Shown here in pieces: positions 1-7,283 of a DNA stretch of 34,040 bases. The position numbers and the translations under genes are program-made. The notes beneath the pieces were generated by a model. That model was not told the DNA's origin. It saw only the letters and a list, made by a program, of their open reading frames with translations, and did no database searches. The DNA is from Alphaproteobacteria bacterium UBA6347 (lineage in GTDB: Bacteria; Pseudomonadota; Alphaproteobacteria; CAAGCB01; CAG-977): NCBI GenBank assembly GCA_002440235.1, contig DJRZ01000009.1:7941-41980 (forward strand), in the 5' to 3' direction. The first letter of the stretch is position 1. Every line of letters starts with the position of its first letter.

Positions 1-165
1 TCGAACCGCCGCAAACAGCCCCGTTTTTTGAATTTAGGCGACTGTTCTTTTCCGTTTTTTAGACAAGAAGCCTGTCCAAAATCCCCCTCGTCAGGCTTAA
101 AAGTCATCGATAGCCGCGAAAAGGTAAAATTTTTCCGCATTTTCTGGACAAAAACACAAAATAGA

Positions 166-696
166 CTATTCGGACGCCGTTTTCAAAGTTTTTTCGGCTT
201 TCGAATCCGCGAACAGCCGGATCAGCGCCGCGTCGCCCTTTTCCCTCGCGATTCCCGCCGCCGTTTTTCCGCCGCAGACGACCGCGTCCGGATCAGCCCC
301 GCCGTCCAGCAAAAACCGCGCGACGTCGACGTATCCGCGCAAAGCCGCGTCAGCCAAAGCCTCGTCCCGCGCGGTCGGCGAAGGCGAAAACGCCGCCAGA
401 CACCGCGCGTTGTCCAGCCGTCCGTGCGCCGCCGCGCCGATAAACGCGGCGTCGATGTTTCCGCCCAGCCGAGCCAGAAAATCGACGGTTTTCGCATCGG
501 CGAACGACGCCGCCGCGACAACCGCCCAATCGTCGCGCGCGCCGTGACGCGTTAAGATTTTCACCAGCGTCAGCCGTCCGGATTCGGCGGCGTTGCGCAA
601 CGCGCCGCGCAAATCGTCGTCGGATTGTTTTTCGCGCGACAATCTTTCCAGCAATTCGGCGTCGCCGTTTTTAACCGCTTCAAAAAGGTTGGACAT
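166..696 (-). CDS. Ankyrin-repeat protein
   Basis: A 176-residue protein made of degenerate ankyrin repeats. The clearest unit is at about residues 111-137 (DEALADAALRGYVDVARFLL, then DGGADPD), with related helix pairs at 30-54, 57-81 and 84-104. Ankyrin arrays mediate protein-protein contacts; no enzymatic domain, signal peptide or membrane segment is seen, so it is probably cytosolic. The frame is open further upstream, but I chose the ATG at 696: residues before it do not resemble ankyrin repeats, and GGGAAAAG lies just upstream as a weak ribosome binding site. It ends with TAG, so TAG is an ordinary stop here. The next gene is divergent. The partner is unknown. Family confidence is high and function confidence low. 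Confidence 0.8.
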   Translation of the reverse strand: MSNLFEAVKNGDAELLERLSREKQSDDDLRGALRNAAESGRLTLVKILTRHGARDDWAVVAAASFADAKTVDFLARLGGNIDAAFIGAAAHGRLDNARCLAAFSPSPTARDEALADAALRGYVDVARFLLDGGADPDAVVCGGKTAAGIAREKGDAALIRLFADSKAEKTLKTASE

Positions 697-800
697 TTTT
701 TCTTTTCCCGAATGGAACGCGTTGATTCCCCTTGACAATTCCGGCGTGAAAAGCGGAAAATAAATATAGGAAGAATTCTTTAAACACGGGATTGATAGAA
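697..800. promoter_or_regulatory. Divergent intergenic region
   Basis: The 104 bases between two divergent genes must hold both promoters. A perfect TTGACA lies at 732-737 on the plus strand, but no good -10 box follows at 16-18 bases. The AT-rich stretch at 757-768 (TAAATATA) is 23 bases or more away. On the minus strand TATATT at 763-768 has no clear -35. I therefore mark the region and do not assign a promoter. Confidence 0.35.
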
Positions 801-1205
801 ATGTCAACTGCCAAGGTTTCGTCAACCGCGCCAGTACGGCAAACGGCTTCGACGATGCGGCTGAACGGCGTCAGAGCAGCCGCCCCCGCGTTGGAATCGG
901 CGACGATCGAAACGGTCGGCGATTCGGCGGGGACGAGGTCGGCAACGGATCAGTATTTAACGGGCGGAAACGACGCCGCGCCGTCGCTTTTTGTCGCCGA
1001 CGATTCCGAAACCGCCGTTCCCTTTTCCTATTGGTCGGCGGGATATGAATCGCAAACCGCGTTTGCCGCCCAGCTGAACGACTCCTCTTCCGCCGCGGTC
1101 AGCGCGCCGGAATTTGAAAAACGCGTCGAAACCTACGAACGCGCGATTGAAGAGATCGAACAATCCGGCGAAATCCCCGCGCGCGGCACGCGGGCGTTCG
1201 GATAA
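801..1205 (+). CDS. Small hypothetical protein, Ala/Ser/Thr-rich
   Basis: I do not recognise this 134-residue protein. Its first 60 residues are low-complexity (Ala, Ser, Thr, Val), and the last 35 form a charged, probably helical tail (PEFEKRVETYERAIEEIEQS). No signal peptide, membrane segment, cysteine motif or catalytic signature is visible. The ATG at 801 is preferred to an in-frame TTG at 792. A strong hairpin terminator lies directly after the stop, which supports a real, singly transcribed gene. It could be a surface-related or structural protein (the acidic helix and Ser/Thr-rich head are compatible), but that is a guess. Confidence 0.6.
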   Translation: MSTAKVSSTAPVRQTASTMRLNGVRAAAPALESATIETVGDSAGTRSATDQYLTGGNDAAPSLFVADDSETAVPFSYWSAGYESQTAFAAQLNDSSSAAVSAPEFEKRVETYERAIEEIEQSGEIPARGTRAFG

Positions 1206-1207
1206 AG

Positions 1208-1228
1208 CGGCTGTTTTCAGCCGTTTTT
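1208..1228 (+). terminator. Rho-independent terminator
   Basis: Six-base-pair GC-rich stem CGGCTG/CAGCCG with a TTTT loop, followed by TTTTT. It starts three bases after the stop codon of the small hypothetical gene. Confidence 0.85.
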
Positions 1229-1269
1229 CAAACCTCTGCCATTTTTTTTCAAAAAAGTAAAAAAAATTG

Positions 1270-1298
1270 TTGACGAACCGGCGACAGATGTATATGTT
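1270..1298 (+). promoter_or_regulatory. Promoter of tRNA-Lys
   Basis: TTGACG (1270-1275) and TATGTT (1293-1298) are separated by 17 bases. The expected start point is near 1305, a few bases before the tRNA at 1312. An alternative -10, TATATG at 1291-1296, gives a 15-base spacer. Confidence 0.6.
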
Positions 1299-1311
1299 CC
1301 TTTCTTGTCAA

Positions 1312-1387
1312 GGGCGTGTAGCTCAGCTGGTAGAGCACTTGACTTTTAATCAAGTGGCCCCGGGTTCGAATCCCGGCACGCTCACCA
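1312..1387 (+). tRNA. tRNA-Lys (TTT anticodon)
   Basis: A 76-base cloverleaf. The acceptor GGGCGTG pairs with CACGCTC, the D arm begins GTAGCTCAG, the anticodon stem CTTGA/TCAAG closes the loop CTTTTAA with anticodon TTT, and the T loop is GGTTCGAATCC. The 3' ACCA is encoded. A terminator follows directly, so it is a single-tRNA transcription unit. Confidence 0.97.
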
Positions 1388-1393
1388 AAATAA

Positions 1394-1423
1394 AATCCCT
1401 GCGAATTTCGCGGGGATTTTTTT
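1394..1423 (+). terminator. Terminator after tRNA-Lys
   Basis: Nine-base-pair stem ATCCCTGCG/CGCGGGGAT with a five-base loop, followed by seven T residues. Confidence 0.85.
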
Positions 1424-1459
1424 GCGCGAAAAGCAAACCCTCTCCTCCTTTTTTCCGGC

Positions 1460-1491
1460 AAAAAGCCCCCGCCGGAACGACGGGGGCTTTT
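1460..1491 (-). terminator. Terminator of the yajC-secD-secF operon
   Basis: Eleven-base-pair stem AAAAGCCCCCG/CGGGGGCTTTT lying 19 bases past the secF stop on the minus strand, where it ends in a run of five T. The same hairpin could also end plus-strand transcription from tRNA-Lys. Confidence 0.85.
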
Positions 1492-1509
1492 GATTCGACG
1501 GCGGATTTT

Positions 1510-2448
1510 TCAGCCGGCGTTCGTTTCGAACGGATTGACGTTCTTGTTTTTGTTTTCCATCGTTTTGCGAATGTCCAGATACATCAGGACGGGCATCGCG
1601 ACGTAAATCGACGAATACGTTCCGACAATGATGCCCCACAGCATGATCAGCGCGAATCCCTGCAAAACGGAACCGCCCATGAACAGCATCACGACCAGCA
1701 TGATTATCGTCGACATACCCGTCAGCAACGTGCGCGGCAACATTTCGTTTGTGGTTTTATTGATCATTTCGTCAATCGGCATCTTGCGGTATTTGTGCAG
1801 ATTTTCGCGCATGCGGTCGTAAGACACGATCGTGTCGTTGACGGAAAAGCCCGCCAGCGTCATCAGTCCCGCGATGATCGTCATGTCGAAATCCAGCTGA
1901 AACACCGAAAACAGACCGACGGCGATGATGATGTCGTGAATCAGCGACAGCATCGTCCCCAGCGCGAATTCCCATTCGAACCGCGTCCAGACGTACACGG
2001 TGATCATCGCGCCCGCCAGAACGACCGCCCAAATACAGTTGCGGATCAATTCCGCCCCGACGCGGGGACCGACCATTTCAACGCGGCGAATGGCGTAGTC
2101 GTCGCCCAGTTCTTCGCGGATTTTCTTGGTGACTTTCATCTGTTCCTGTTCGTTGTCGCCGCGTCCCAAAGCGGTAATCAGAACTTCCGTTCCGTTTTCG
2201 CCCACGGGTTGCAGATCGACGCCCAAACCGGACAATTTGGCGCGCAGGTCTTTCATGTCGATTTTTTGTTCGGACTGAACTTCCATCAAAACGCCGCCCT
2301 TGAAATCGATGCCGTAGTTCATGCCTTTCGTCGCGACGGACGCGATCGAAATCAGGCACATCAGCAACGACAGTACGAAAGCGTATTTGCGCGCGCCGAT
2401 GAAATTAACGTGCGTCGGTTTAATGAAATAGTGAATAAGTCTAGGCAT
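1510..2448 (-). CDS. secF: Protein translocase subunit SecF
   Basis: SecF, 312 residues, is the smaller half of the SecDF inner-membrane motor, which uses the proton gradient to pull exported proteins through SecYEG. Visible features: first membrane helix at about 22-40, the P1 motif GIDFKGG at 46-52, a periplasmic loop to about 135, then five membrane helices with FSVNDTIVSYDR at 201-212, the SecF signature in the fourth helix. Length fits the family. The gene starts 12 bases after secD ends and carries a downstream terminator, so it closes the operon. Confidence 0.97.
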   Translation of the reverse strand: MPRLIHYFIKPTHVNFIGARKYAFVLSLLMCLISIASVATKGMNYGIDFKGGVLMEVQSEQKIDMKDLRAKLSGLGVDLQPVGENGTEVLITALGRGDNEQEQMKVTKKIREELGDDYAIRRVEMVGPRVGAELIRNCIWAVVLAGAMITVYVWTRFEWEFALGTMLSLIHDIIIAVGLFSVFQLDFDMTIIAGLMTLAGFSVNDTIVSYDRMRENLHKYRKMPIDEMINKTTNEMLPRTLLTGMSTIIMLVVMLFMGGSVLQGFALIMLWGIIVGTYSSIYVAMPVLMYLDIRKTMENKNKNVNPFETNAG

Positions 2449-2460
2449 TTCAAATCCTCC

Positions 2461-4020
2461 TTACACGTTGATTTTCGCGGGTTTCGTGAACTTCACCCAC
2501 GCCAGAATCAGGACTTTCGTCACGTAGACGGCGGTAAAGACGGACGTCACCAACCCCAAACAGGTCGTCACGCCAAATCCGCGCACGGGACCGTTGCCCA
2601 GCCAAATCAGAATCAATCCCGCGAACAGACTGGTCAGGTTCGAATCGAAAATCGCCGACGAAGCGTTTTCAAATCCGGCTTCGACCGTGTTCAAAACGGA
2701 TTTGCCGTAGGACTGTTCTTCGCGCATGCGTTCGTAGATCAGCACGTTCGCGTCGACCGCCATGCCCAAAGTCAGCGCGATGCCCGCGATCCCCGGCAGG
2801 GTCAGCGTCGCGCCCAGTGCGCTCATCGCGCCGCACAACAGCAACAGGTTCAGAACCAAAGCGATGTCGGCGAACAGCCCGAACGTGCCGTAAGTCGCCA
2901 CGACGAAAGCCAGCACCAGCACCAGACCGATCACGCAGGATTTTTTACCCGCGTCGATCGAATCCGTTCCCAGTCCGGGACCGACGATGCGTTCCTCGAC
3001 CACTTCCAGCGGCGCGGGCAAAGCGCCCGAACGCAGCATCAGCGCCAGATCGGACGCGGATTGAACAGTGAAACTGCCCGTAATGATGCCCGAACCGCCC
3101 GTAATCGCGCTTTTGACTTCGGGGGCGGTAATCACCTTGCCGTCCAGAACGATCGCCAGCCGGCGACCGACGTTTTCACGCGTCGCCGCGCCGAACCGTT
3201 TGGCACCGAACGAATTGAAACGGAACGCGACGACGGGTTCGCCTTCGGCGAAATCGGCGCGCGCGTCGGTCAAATGTTCGCCGCCGACGATCGGTTTGCG
3301 TTCAATGACGTAATACGCCGCACTGGCGTTTTCGTCCCCCGGGACAACCTTTGATTCGGGCGAGATTTTTCCGCGCCGCGCATCAGCCAAAGACGTCGTT
3401 TCGTCAACGAAGTGAAAAGACATCTTCGCCGTTTTTCCCAACAACTTTTTAACTTCGTTCGGATCTTCGACCCCCGGCAGCTGGACTTGAATGCGGTCGC
3501 TGCCCTGACGCATGATTGACGGTTCGCGCGTTCCCAGCTGGTCGATGCGGCGGCGCACGATTTCGATCGACTGATCGACCGCGGCGGTTTTGATGCGGGT
3601 CAGCGCGACGTCCGTGTAGCGCACGGACAAGACGTCGCCGTTTTCCGTCACGTCCAGATTGCCCTTGTCGATTTTGCGCAACAGGTCTTTGGCTTTGGAC
3701 AGCTGTTCGCTTTTGACGATTTTAACGGTCAAAGCGCCGTCCGAAACAGTCAGTCCCGTATAACGGACGCCCTTTTCGCGCAAAGCCATGCGCGCGGCTT
3801 CCTGAACGGAATTCAGCTGATCGGCGACGACCTGATCCAAATCGACCTGCAACAACAGCTGCGAACCGCCCTGCAAATCCAGCCCCAGCGTCATCGGCTG
3901 CCACCATTCGGGCAGTTTTTCCTGCTGCGCTTTGGGCAAAAAGTTGGGAATGCAGAAAAACACCCCCAGCGCGGCGATCGCGCCGATCAGGGATATTTTC
4001 CATTTGGGATAGTTAAACAT
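2461..4020 (-). CDS. secD: Protein translocase subunit SecD
   Basis: SecD, 519 residues, is the larger SecDF subunit. It has an N-terminal membrane helix (about 9-27), LGLDLQGG at 45-52, a large periplasmic P1 region to about 345, then five membrane helices with GMAVDANVLIYERMREE around 419-435. The aspartate of VDAN (about 423) belongs to the proton-relay motif known in the family. The length is shorter than gamma-proteobacterial SecD (about 615) but normal for Alphaproteobacteria. It lies 12 bases after yajC and 12 before secF, evidence for one transcript. Confidence 0.97.
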   Translation of the reverse strand: MFNYPKWKISLIGAIAALGVFFCIPNFLPKAQQEKLPEWWQPMTLGLDLQGGSQLLLQVDLDQVVADQLNSVQEAARMALREKGVRYTGLTVSDGALTVKIVKSEQLSKAKDLLRKIDKGNLDVTENGDVLSVRYTDVALTRIKTAAVDQSIEIVRRRIDQLGTREPSIMRQGSDRIQVQLPGVEDPNEVKKLLGKTAKMSFHFVDETTSLADARRGKISPESKVVPGDENASAAYYVIERKPIVGGEHLTDARADFAEGEPVVAFRFNSFGAKRFGAATRENVGRRLAIVLDGKVITAPEVKSAITGGSGIITGSFTVQSASDLALMLRSGALPAPLEVVEERIVGPGLGTDSIDAGKKSCVIGLVLVLAFVVATYGTFGLFADIALVLNLLLLCGAMSALGATLTLPGIAGIALTLGMAVDANVLIYERMREEQSYGKSVLNTVEAGFENASSAIFDSNLTSLFAGLILIWLGNGPVRGFGVTTCLGLVTSVFTAVYVTKVLILAWVKFTKPAKINV

Positions 4021-4032
4021 CTGAATATCCTT

Positions 4033-4440
4033 TTATTTTTTCGTTAAAACGTCTTTCAGACCTTCGCTGCCCTTTTTGGCGTTGTCATTGACGGATTCCT
4101 CTTCCGCGAAAGTCCGGTCCGACTGCGAACGGCGTCCCAAAACACGGTCGCGCACGACGACGACGCGCACGCCGTCGGCGATTTCAACCAGCAGATCGTC
4201 GGCGTTGGAACGAATCACTTTGCCGACCAAGCCGCCGGACGTCACGATCGTGTCCCCGCGCGCGACGTTCATCTGCATCATCTGATGTTCCTTCATTTTC
4301 TTTTGCTGAGGACGGATCAAAAAGAAATAGAAAACGACGAAAATCACCAGAAACTGGAACAAAACGCGCAAAGGATCGCCCGCGGCGACCTGTTGCGCCG
4401 CGCCTGCGGCTTCCTGAGCGAAAGCGGGATTTATCAACAT
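4033..4440 (-). CDS. yajC: Preprotein translocase accessory subunit YajC
   Basis: YajC is a small single-span membrane protein that associates with SecDF. The 135-residue product has a hydrophobic helix at about 24-42, followed at once by RPQQKKMKEH (43-52), the family hallmark, and the soluble domain (GDTIVTSGGLVGKV). The C-terminal tail after about residue 105 is polar and longer than in E. coli. An in-frame GTG at 4449 exists, but GGAG sits ten bases before the ATG at 4440 and only one base before that GTG, so the ATG is chosen. It is first in the operon and has a recognisable promoter upstream. Confidence 0.95.
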   Translation of the reverse strand: MLINPAFAQEAAGAAQQVAAGDPLRVLFQFLVIFVVFYFFLIRPQQKKMKEHQMMQMNVARGDTIVTSGGLVGKVIRSNADDLLVEIADGVRVVVVRDRVLGRRSQSDRTFAEEESVNDNAKKGSEGLKDVLTKK

Positions 4441-4482
4441 GGAATGCACACTCCGTTTATTAAAAAAGGTTTAAGCTGACAA

Positions 4483-4510
4483 AGTATAGAGCTATCCCGC
4501 CGATTTGCAA
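4483..4510 (-). promoter_or_regulatory. Promoter of yajC-secD-secF
   Basis: Read on the minus strand: TTGCAA (4510-4505), a 16-base spacer, then TATACT (4488-4483). This places transcription about 35 bases before the yajC ATG. Confidence 0.6.
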
Positions 4511-4550
4511 TATATTTTATAAAATAAGTCCCTCCGTCCGTTCCGGCGCG

Positions 4551-4587
4551 CGAAAACGCCCCGTTTGCCTTTGCGCGCGGGGCGTTT
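4551..4587 (-). terminator. Terminator of the metallopeptidase gene
   Basis: Ten-base-pair stem AAACGCCCCG/CGGGGCGTTT with a 14-base loop, ending on the minus strand in TTTT. It lies about 20 bases past the stop codon at 4609. Confidence 0.7.
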
Positions 4588-4608
4588 GAAAAACCGTAAA
4601 GCGAAAAG

Positions 4609-5532
4609 TCAGCGTCCGCCGTTTGCTTTGCCGATAACGGCGGCGGCGATGTTTCGTTCGCGTTTCGGCGGTTCGACTTTGCCGTCGGCGGAACGGACGT
4701 AAAAATAATCCGCGGACGTCTTGATTTTCGACCGTCCGAACAGTTTTAAAGCGTGGCGGACGTGCCCCCGTTCAACTTTCGCCGCCTCTTGCGCCGTTTT
4801 TTCCGAAACGGTGTTCGCGCGGGCGGACGCGAAAAATCCGGCGTCGACATAGCCGATTTCGTCAGCCAGCTGTTTCGGGGTTATTTCCTTTTTGTACGCG
4901 CCGGAATACAGCATTCCCATTCCCATGAAATCAACGACGGCGCGGTCGTACTGTTCGACGTATTCTGCGTGGTCGTACCACGCCTTGAACGCCTCGGCTC
5001 TGGCTTTGTCGGCGTCCTTTTCAGCCGCGAACGACTGTTCGTAAGCCCGCATCATGCCGCCGTGGCGTTTGCAAAAAGCATCGTAGGTTTCCGGTTCGGC
5101 TTTGCGCATCTGATAGACGGCGGCGCATTCGGTCGCCATGGCGTCGGCTTCGACCGCGCGCACTTCGGCGATGTTGGAACAGACGCTGTAAGAATGATCG
5201 TGAACAGGATTTTGTTCCGAATGGCGGCATTCGTGAACGATCGTGGACAACAGCTGCGCGTCCGTCGCCGTGTCGTTCAACGACACGTATTTCATCGACG
5301 GCGTGTAGGATCCCAGCGCCTTGCCTTTGTCGCCGTCGAAACCGATGCAAACGCCGCGTTCAACGGCGGATTCGACGATTTTTTTGCCCAAAGGGGAGGA
5401 TTTGCAAATCCGCGCGACCAGTTTTTCGACGCGCGCGGCGCGTTCCGCTTCGACGCGTTCCGCCGCCGCCTTTTGTTCGGGGGTTTCGATCACCGTGGGC
5501 ATCATGTTGCCCGCCACAAAAACAGTTGTCAT
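4609..5532 (-). CDS. Putative HExxH metallopeptidase (DUF6782-like)
   Basis: A 307-residue protein with HECRH at residues 100-104, a good HExxH zinc-peptidase signature, in a helix (STIVHECRHSEQ). Acidic residues about 25 positions on (EVRAVEADA, 123-131) could supply the third zinc ligand, as in gluzincins. The helical region after it (AVYQMRKAEPETYDAF) is shared with the neighbouring paralogue. I believe it belongs to the group annotated as DUF6782 putative metallopeptidases. No signal peptide is seen, so it is probably cytosolic or exported by another route. The ATG at 5532 is preferred over an in-frame TTG at 5547 because AAGG lies eight bases upstream of it. Substrate and role are unknown. 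Confidence 0.7.
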   Translation of the reverse strand: MTTVFVAGNMMPTVIETPEQKAAAERVEAERAARVEKLVARICKSSPLGKKIVESAVERGVCIGFDGDKGKALGSYTPSMKYVSLNDTATDAQLLSTIVHECRHSEQNPVHDHSYSVCSNIAEVRAVEADAMATECAAVYQMRKAEPETYDAFCKRHGGMMRAYEQSFAAEKDADKARAEAFKAWYDHAEYVEQYDRAVVDFMGMGMLYSGAYKKEITPKQLADEIGYVDAGFFASARANTVSEKTAQEAAKVERGHVRHALKLFGRSKIKTSADYFYVRSADGKVEPPKRERNIAAAVIGKANGGR

Positions 5533-5617
5533 GCTCTTCGCCTTCAAAGATGTGTTCCATTCAGACTACCACAACACCTTTGGACAAAAAAGCGATTTTT
5601 TCGAAATTTTTGTTTTT

Positions 5618-6412
5618 TTAGCGGTCGCGCCGGCGGCGGGCGATCACCGCGTCGGCGAAAAGCGCGTTTCCGTTCGCCGTTTTGCGGATTTTTTCGACGT
5701 TTGCCGCGCGCGCCGCCAAATCGTCGGACAGACCGGAAACCTTCGGCGATTGCAGAAAAGCGCGGTCGACGTAGCTTTTTCCGTCATGTTCGAAAATCTT
5801 TTCCGGTTTTTCGGACGGCGTTTCCGCACCCGCCGTTTTTTCGTTCCGCGTTTTGATCATGTACGTCATCACGGATTCGTCGCAGGCAGCGACCTTTTCG
5901 GGCGAATCGTACCACGCGCGAACCGCCTGCCCCATCGCTTTGGCTTCGTTTCCGGATTCGTGACGCGTGTAGAAATAGACGCCGGCGATTTTCGTGTTTT
6001 TATCGAAAAAAGCCTGATACGCTTCGGGATCGGACGACCGCATTTCATAGGCGGCGGCGGCTTCGTGCGCGACGGCGTCGGCGGTACGGGCGCGCGCGGT
6101 CAGCAAAGCGGATTTAACGGACATTCGCCGCAATTCCCCGCCGTTCCGCGCGGCTGTTCTGGACAGCCGCACCAAAGCCGTCGTCAATCGGGCGTCCGGC
6201 ATGCGGGCGTTTAAAACGATTTTTTTCGCACCGGCACCGTCCGGCAGCAGGACGCCGCCCTCTTTTTTGCCGAGCGAATCGGAAAAAACGATTTCCGCCC
6301 CGCCGTTCAAAGCCGCGTTCACGACCTTCGCCCCGAAAACCGAAGCGTTCGCCACGCGGTCGACCAAGGTTTTCGCGCGATTTTCGTCCGTCTTTTTTTC
6401 AACAGCGTTCAT
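5618..6412 (-). CDS. Paralogue of the metallopeptidase lacking HExxH
   Basis: A 264-residue protein that aligns with the gene just downstream: ADAVAHEAAAAYEMRSSDPE (residues 111-130) matches its neighbour's AD-AMATECAAVYQMRKAEPE, and AVRAWYDSPEKV matches AFKAWYDHAEYV. At the position of HECRH the sequence reads RLSRT (82-86), and the downstream Glu-Ala-Asp is also changed, so no zinc site remains. It is probably a non-catalytic homologue, perhaps a regulator, a decoy or simply a decaying copy. The frame is intact, the ATG at 6412 has GGGGGAC five bases upstream, and about 85 bases separate it from its partner. The DUF6782 name is my inference; no function is known. Confidence 0.65.
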   Translation of the reverse strand: MNAVEKKTDENRAKTLVDRVANASVFGAKVVNAALNGGAEIVFSDSLGKKEGGVLLPDGAGAKKIVLNARMPDARLTTALVRLSRTAARNGGELRRMSVKSALLTARARTADAVAHEAAAAYEMRSSDPEAYQAFFDKNTKIAGVYFYTRHESGNEAKAMGQAVRAWYDSPEKVAACDESVMTYMIKTRNEKTAGAETPSEKPEKIFEHDGKSYVDRAFLQSPKVSGLSDDLAARAANVEKIRKTANGNALFADAVIARRRRDR

Positions 6413-6505
6413 TGCCGTCCCCCGTACAGAAACACCATAACGGGAAAAGTATCACATTTCGCCGTTTAAAAAAAGCCTTTTCGGTTTCGTCCCGTTTTAT
6501 AACGC

Positions 6506-6534
6506 TGGACTTTGTTCCGCCGGAACACTATATT
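6506..6534 (+). promoter_or_regulatory. Promoter of the ParB-like gene
   Basis: TGGACT (6506-6511), a 17-base spacer, then TATATT (6529-6534), 35 bases before the ATG at 6569. Confidence 0.55.
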
Positions 6535-6568
6535 CCTTGGCGTGACATCAATAAAAAGACGATTTTCC

Positions 6569-7261
6569 ATGCGCCGTTTTGTGTTTTCTTCGGAACTGTA
6601 CGAACTATCCGCCGGCGACGTCGCGGTTCTGCCGGACGCGCCGGACGCCGCGCCGGACGGCGGCATCGTGATTTTGCTGGGGCGGAATCCGCGTCCCGAA
6701 AGCCATGAAAGCAAAGACGTCCTGATCGGCGGACGCGCCGCGCTGAATCGGGCGATAAAGGACGGTTCGGCTTTCGTCCCCGTCCGCTTCGCTTTTGTTC
6801 CGGCGAACGGTCGGTTCGACGTTCTGTCGCCGTTCGTTCGCAAATTGCGCAACAAAATCCGGTTTTACGGTTCGAACGTCTATCACGTCCGCCCGCGGGA
6901 CATCAGGGTGCTGAAAATCGAACGCACGTTCAAAACGCGCGAAAACGCCTATTCGTTCACGAAATCGTCGCGCCGAATGACGCGCGCCGAACGCGACGCC
7001 GAATACGACAGAATCGCCGACAGCATCAGAAAGGACGGATTTCGCGACGACAATCCGATCGACATCATGCTTTGCCGCCTGACGGGAGCGAAAGACTGCG
7101 TCGACAACGGGCATCACCGCATGGGCATCGCGCTGGATCTGCGACTGGACGAAATTCCCGCGCGTTTTTGCGCCGCCGCCGCCGCGCCCGCCGTTCTGCG
7201 TCCCCTGCTGCGTTGGCTTTCAACGCTGAATCTGGCTTTCAAACGGCGGTTCGGACATTGA
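6569..7261 (+). CDS. ParB/sulfiredoxin-fold-like protein
   Basis: A 230-residue protein with no family I can name confidently. Residues 145-200 look like a ParB N-terminal/sulfiredoxin fold: a helix (YDRIADSIRKDGF), then DCVDNGHHRMGIALDLRLDE followed by IPARF. The core NGHHR (180-184) resembles the DGHHRxxA nucleotide-binding motif of that fold, which occurs in ParB CTPases and many toxin or nuclease domains. The first 130 residues are unassigned and rich in Arg and Pro. The ATG at 6569 is chosen over an in-frame upstream codon at 6512 because a promoter overlaps that stretch. The flavoprotein gene begins 22 bases downstream, so the two may share a transcript. Confidence 0.55.
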   Translation: MRRFVFSSELYELSAGDVAVLPDAPDAAPDGGIVILLGRNPRPESHESKDVLIGGRAALNRAIKDGSAFVPVRFAFVPANGRFDVLSPFVRKLRNKIRFYGSNVYHVRPRDIRVLKIERTFKTRENAYSFTKSSRRMTRAERDAEYDRIADSIRKDGFRDDNPIDIMLCRLTGAKDCVDNGHHRMGIALDLRLDEIPARFCAAAAAPAVLRPLLRWLSTLNLAFKRRFGH

Positions 7262-7283
7262 TTTTTCCGTCAAGGAGTGACAA

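Noticed and set aside
1..165. Gene or regulatory element at the left edge
   Set aside because: The open frame running through it is antisense to the ankyrin gene; I see no promoter, hairpin or RNA in these bases.
1267..3354. A 695-residue open frame on the plus strand
   Set aside because: It lies antisense to secF and secD, begins before the tRNA-Lys and is rich in His, Arg and Gln, the usual composition of frames opposite GC-rich genes.
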